DNA of 6,658 nucleotides, from positions 1-6,658 of the forward strand of contig CAMXTM010000112.1 of NCBI GenBank assembly GCA_947246775.1, given 5' to 3'. A program made the translations under genes and the position numbers. Position 1 is the first letter of the stretch, and the number at the start of each line of letters is the position of its first letter. Source of the DNA: an uncultured Clostridium sp. GTDB lineage: Bacteria > Bacillota > Clostridia > Lachnospirales > Anaerotignaceae. The notes beneath the pieces are model-generated. The model did not search any database. It saw only the letters and a list, made by a program, of their open reading frames with translations, and was not told the DNA's origin. This document shows positions 5,265 to 6,658 of this stretch, in pieces.

Positions 5265-6599
5265 ATGAAAAATCAGAAGGCGGATATGTTCGTTATAGGT
5301 TTAGCTCTATTTTCAATGTTCTTTGGAGCTGGTAATATTATTTTCCCCCCATTTTTAGGTATGGAATCAGGTGCTTCTTGGGGGTTAGGATTTGTTAGTT
5401 ATTACATAGCAGATATTGGATTAGCATTAGTTGCGATATTTGCTATGCTTAGAGCAAATACAGATTTTGCAGGTATGATGAGTCATATTGGTAGAATACC
5501 TGCGGTTATTTTATCTTGTGCTACTGTTCTTTGTATTGGACCTGGTATTGCGATTCCAAGAACTGCAGCAACAACATATGAAATGGGTGTAATGCCAATA
5601 TTTGGTTTAGAAGCAGGAAATGTAGCAGTAACAGCAATTACAAGCGTTGTATTCTTTGCTATTACGATTGTGCTTTCATTAAATGAGTCTTCTGTTTTGG
5701 ATATTATCGGTAAATTTTTAACACCAGTATTGTTTATTGGTTTGTTAATTATGATTATCAAGGGCTTTATTTCCCCAATCGCCCCTATTTCCGATACAAC
5801 ACAGCTTGAGTCCGTAGTACAGACGGGTGTTCTTTCAGGCTATCAAACATTGGACGTTTTAGCGGCATTATGTTTTGGTGTTATTATATTAAAAACAGTA
5901 AAAGATAAAGGATATACTTCTATAGGAGAAAAGAATTTAGTAACAGGTGGCGCTGCGATTGTTGCCGGTATTGGTCTTTTAATTATTTATGGTGGTTTAA
6001 CTTATTTGGGTGCAACAATGTCTACATTGCATACAGGTGATGAAATCACAAGAGCAAACCTCATTGTAGAAATCGTACAATCATTATTGGGTCAAGGTGG
6101 CGTTATATTCTTAGGTGTAGTAGTTTCCTTTGCCTGTCTTACAACATCGGTTGGTTTAGCATCTTCTTGTGGTTCTTTCTTTGAAGAATTAACAAAAGGA
6201 AAAGTAAGTTATAAACAAGTTGTAATTATTACTTGCGTTGTAAGTGCTGTATTAGCAAATGTAGGATTGGATACTATCGTTTCTATCTCTGCTCCTATTT
6301 TGGACTTAGTTTACCCAGCAGCATTGGCAGTTATCGTACTTGCTTTGTTTGCAAATAATATTAAAAATGACAATATTTATAAAGCAGCAGCGTTGGGTGC
6401 ATTTGTAATGAGCGTATTAACAACAGCATCTAACTATGGTGTAACAGCTTGTGATTTTGTAAAATCATTACCATTTGCAACATATGGCTTTAACTGGCTT
6501 GTACCAACTATTATTTGTGGTATTATTGGTGCTTTTATCAAAAGCAAAGGAACAGCAGCAGTAGCTGATGCAGATGAAGAAGATTTAGTAGAAGACTAA
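5265..6599 (+). CDS. brnQ: Branched-chain amino acid:cation symporter, BrnQ/LIVCS family
   Basis: This inner-membrane carrier imports leucine, isoleucine and valine with Na+ or H+. From ATG 5265 it has 444 residues, a normal length for the family (TC 2.A.26). The N-terminus begins MKNQKADMFVIGLALFSMFF and runs into the family signature FGAGNIIFPPFLG at about 20-32. About twelve hydrophobic helices can be traced: roughly 9-28, 38-62, 79-97, 120-138, 149-168, 193-210, 229-249, 275-298, 318-336, 342-363, 373-390 and 407-427. Family-typical stretches include ILSCATVLCIGPGIAIPRTA and a conserved cytoplasmic-loop KG pattern. The C-terminus is a short acidic tail (DADEEDLVED). An upstream in-frame GTG at 5235 would add ten hydrophilic residues but lacks a ribosome site and is atypical for the family. 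Transcription is independent of nifJ. In amino-acid-fermenting clostridia such carriers supply Stickland substrates, but nothing here shows that directly. Exact substrate preference cannot be read from the sequence. Confidence 0.93.
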   Translation: MKNQKADMFVIGLALFSMFFGAGNIIFPPFLGMESGASWGLGFVSYYIADIGLALVAIFAMLRANTDFAGMMSHIGRIPAVILSCATVLCIGPGIAIPRTAATTYEMGVMPIFGLEAGNVAVTAITSVVFFAITIVLSLNESSVLDIIGKFLTPVLFIGLLIMIIKGFISPIAPISDTTQLESVVQTGVLSGYQTLDVLAALCFGVIILKTVKDKGYTSIGEKNLVTGGAAIVAGIGLLIIYGGLTYLGATMSTLHTGDEITRANLIVEIVQSLLGQGGVIFLGVVVSFACLTTSVGLASSCGSFFEELTKGKVSYKQVVIITCVVSAVLANVGLDTIVSISAPILDLVYPAALAVIVLALFANNIKNDNIYKAAALGAFVMSVLTTASNYGVTACDFVKSLPFATYGFNWLVPTIICGIIGAFIKSKGTAAVADADEEDLVED

Positions 6600-6625
6600 A
6601 AAAAAGAGGAACTTCCCTAATCCTC
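6598..6625 (-). terminator. Intrinsic terminator oriented for a minus-strand gene beyond the window
   Basis: GAGGA (6606-6610) and TCCTC (6621-6625) form a 5-bp stem with a 10-nt loop. On the + strand the stem is followed by A-rich sequence. Read on the - strand it is followed by eight T (6598-6605). This suggests a convergent gene to the right that ends at the brnQ stop codon. The stem is short, so confidence is moderate. No good + strand terminator for brnQ is visible before the window ends. Confidence 0.45.
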
Positions 6626-6658
6626 AAAAAATATATTTCTTTCTTAAACATTTCTTAT

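Overview
The window looks like part of the chromosome of a low-GC, strictly anaerobic Firmicute, most likely a member of the Clostridia. The reasons are very AT-rich intergenic DNA, AGGAGG-type ribosome sites, a Gram-positive-type copper-amine-oxidase-like surface protein, a single-chain pyruvate:ferredoxin oxidoreductase (PFOR) and a BrnQ-type transporter. The genus cannot be fixed from the sequence alone.

Layout. All recognisable genes are on the + strand. (1) Positions 1-804 hold the 3' part of a gene for an extracytoplasmic protein with a copper-amine-oxidase-N-like repeat followed by a PdaC/RsiV-like DUF4163-DUF3298 module. The domain continues in frame upstream of the first possible start (TTG at 100), but a TAA at 7-9 interrupts that frame, so the gene is probably broken. 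(2) Positions 805-1127 are a dense control region: inverted and direct repeats, a near-consensus sigma-A promoter (TTGAAA, 17 bp, TATAAT) and a leader of about 160 nt with two perfect, directly adjacent inverted repeats. (3) Positions 1128-4664 encode an intact 1178-residue PFOR (nifJ/por) with all TPP and iron-sulfur ligands, closed by a strong intrinsic terminator. (4) Positions 4714-5264 are a long, extremely AT-rich gap with phased A-tracts and weak promoter candidates. (5) Positions 5265-6599 encode a BrnQ-family branched-chain amino acid:cation symporter. A hairpin after it is oriented as a terminator for an opposing gene beyond the window.

How they fit together. PFOR converts pyruvate to acetyl-CoA and reduced ferredoxin, the centre of clostridial fermentation. 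BrnQ imports leucine, isoleucine and valine. Both suit an amino-acid- or sugar-fermenting anaerobe, but the terminator and long gap make them separate transcription units. The genes themselves are ordinary. No new defence, mobile or biosynthetic system was found. The least explained parts are the structured nifJ leader and the repeat-rich region upstream of its promoter.
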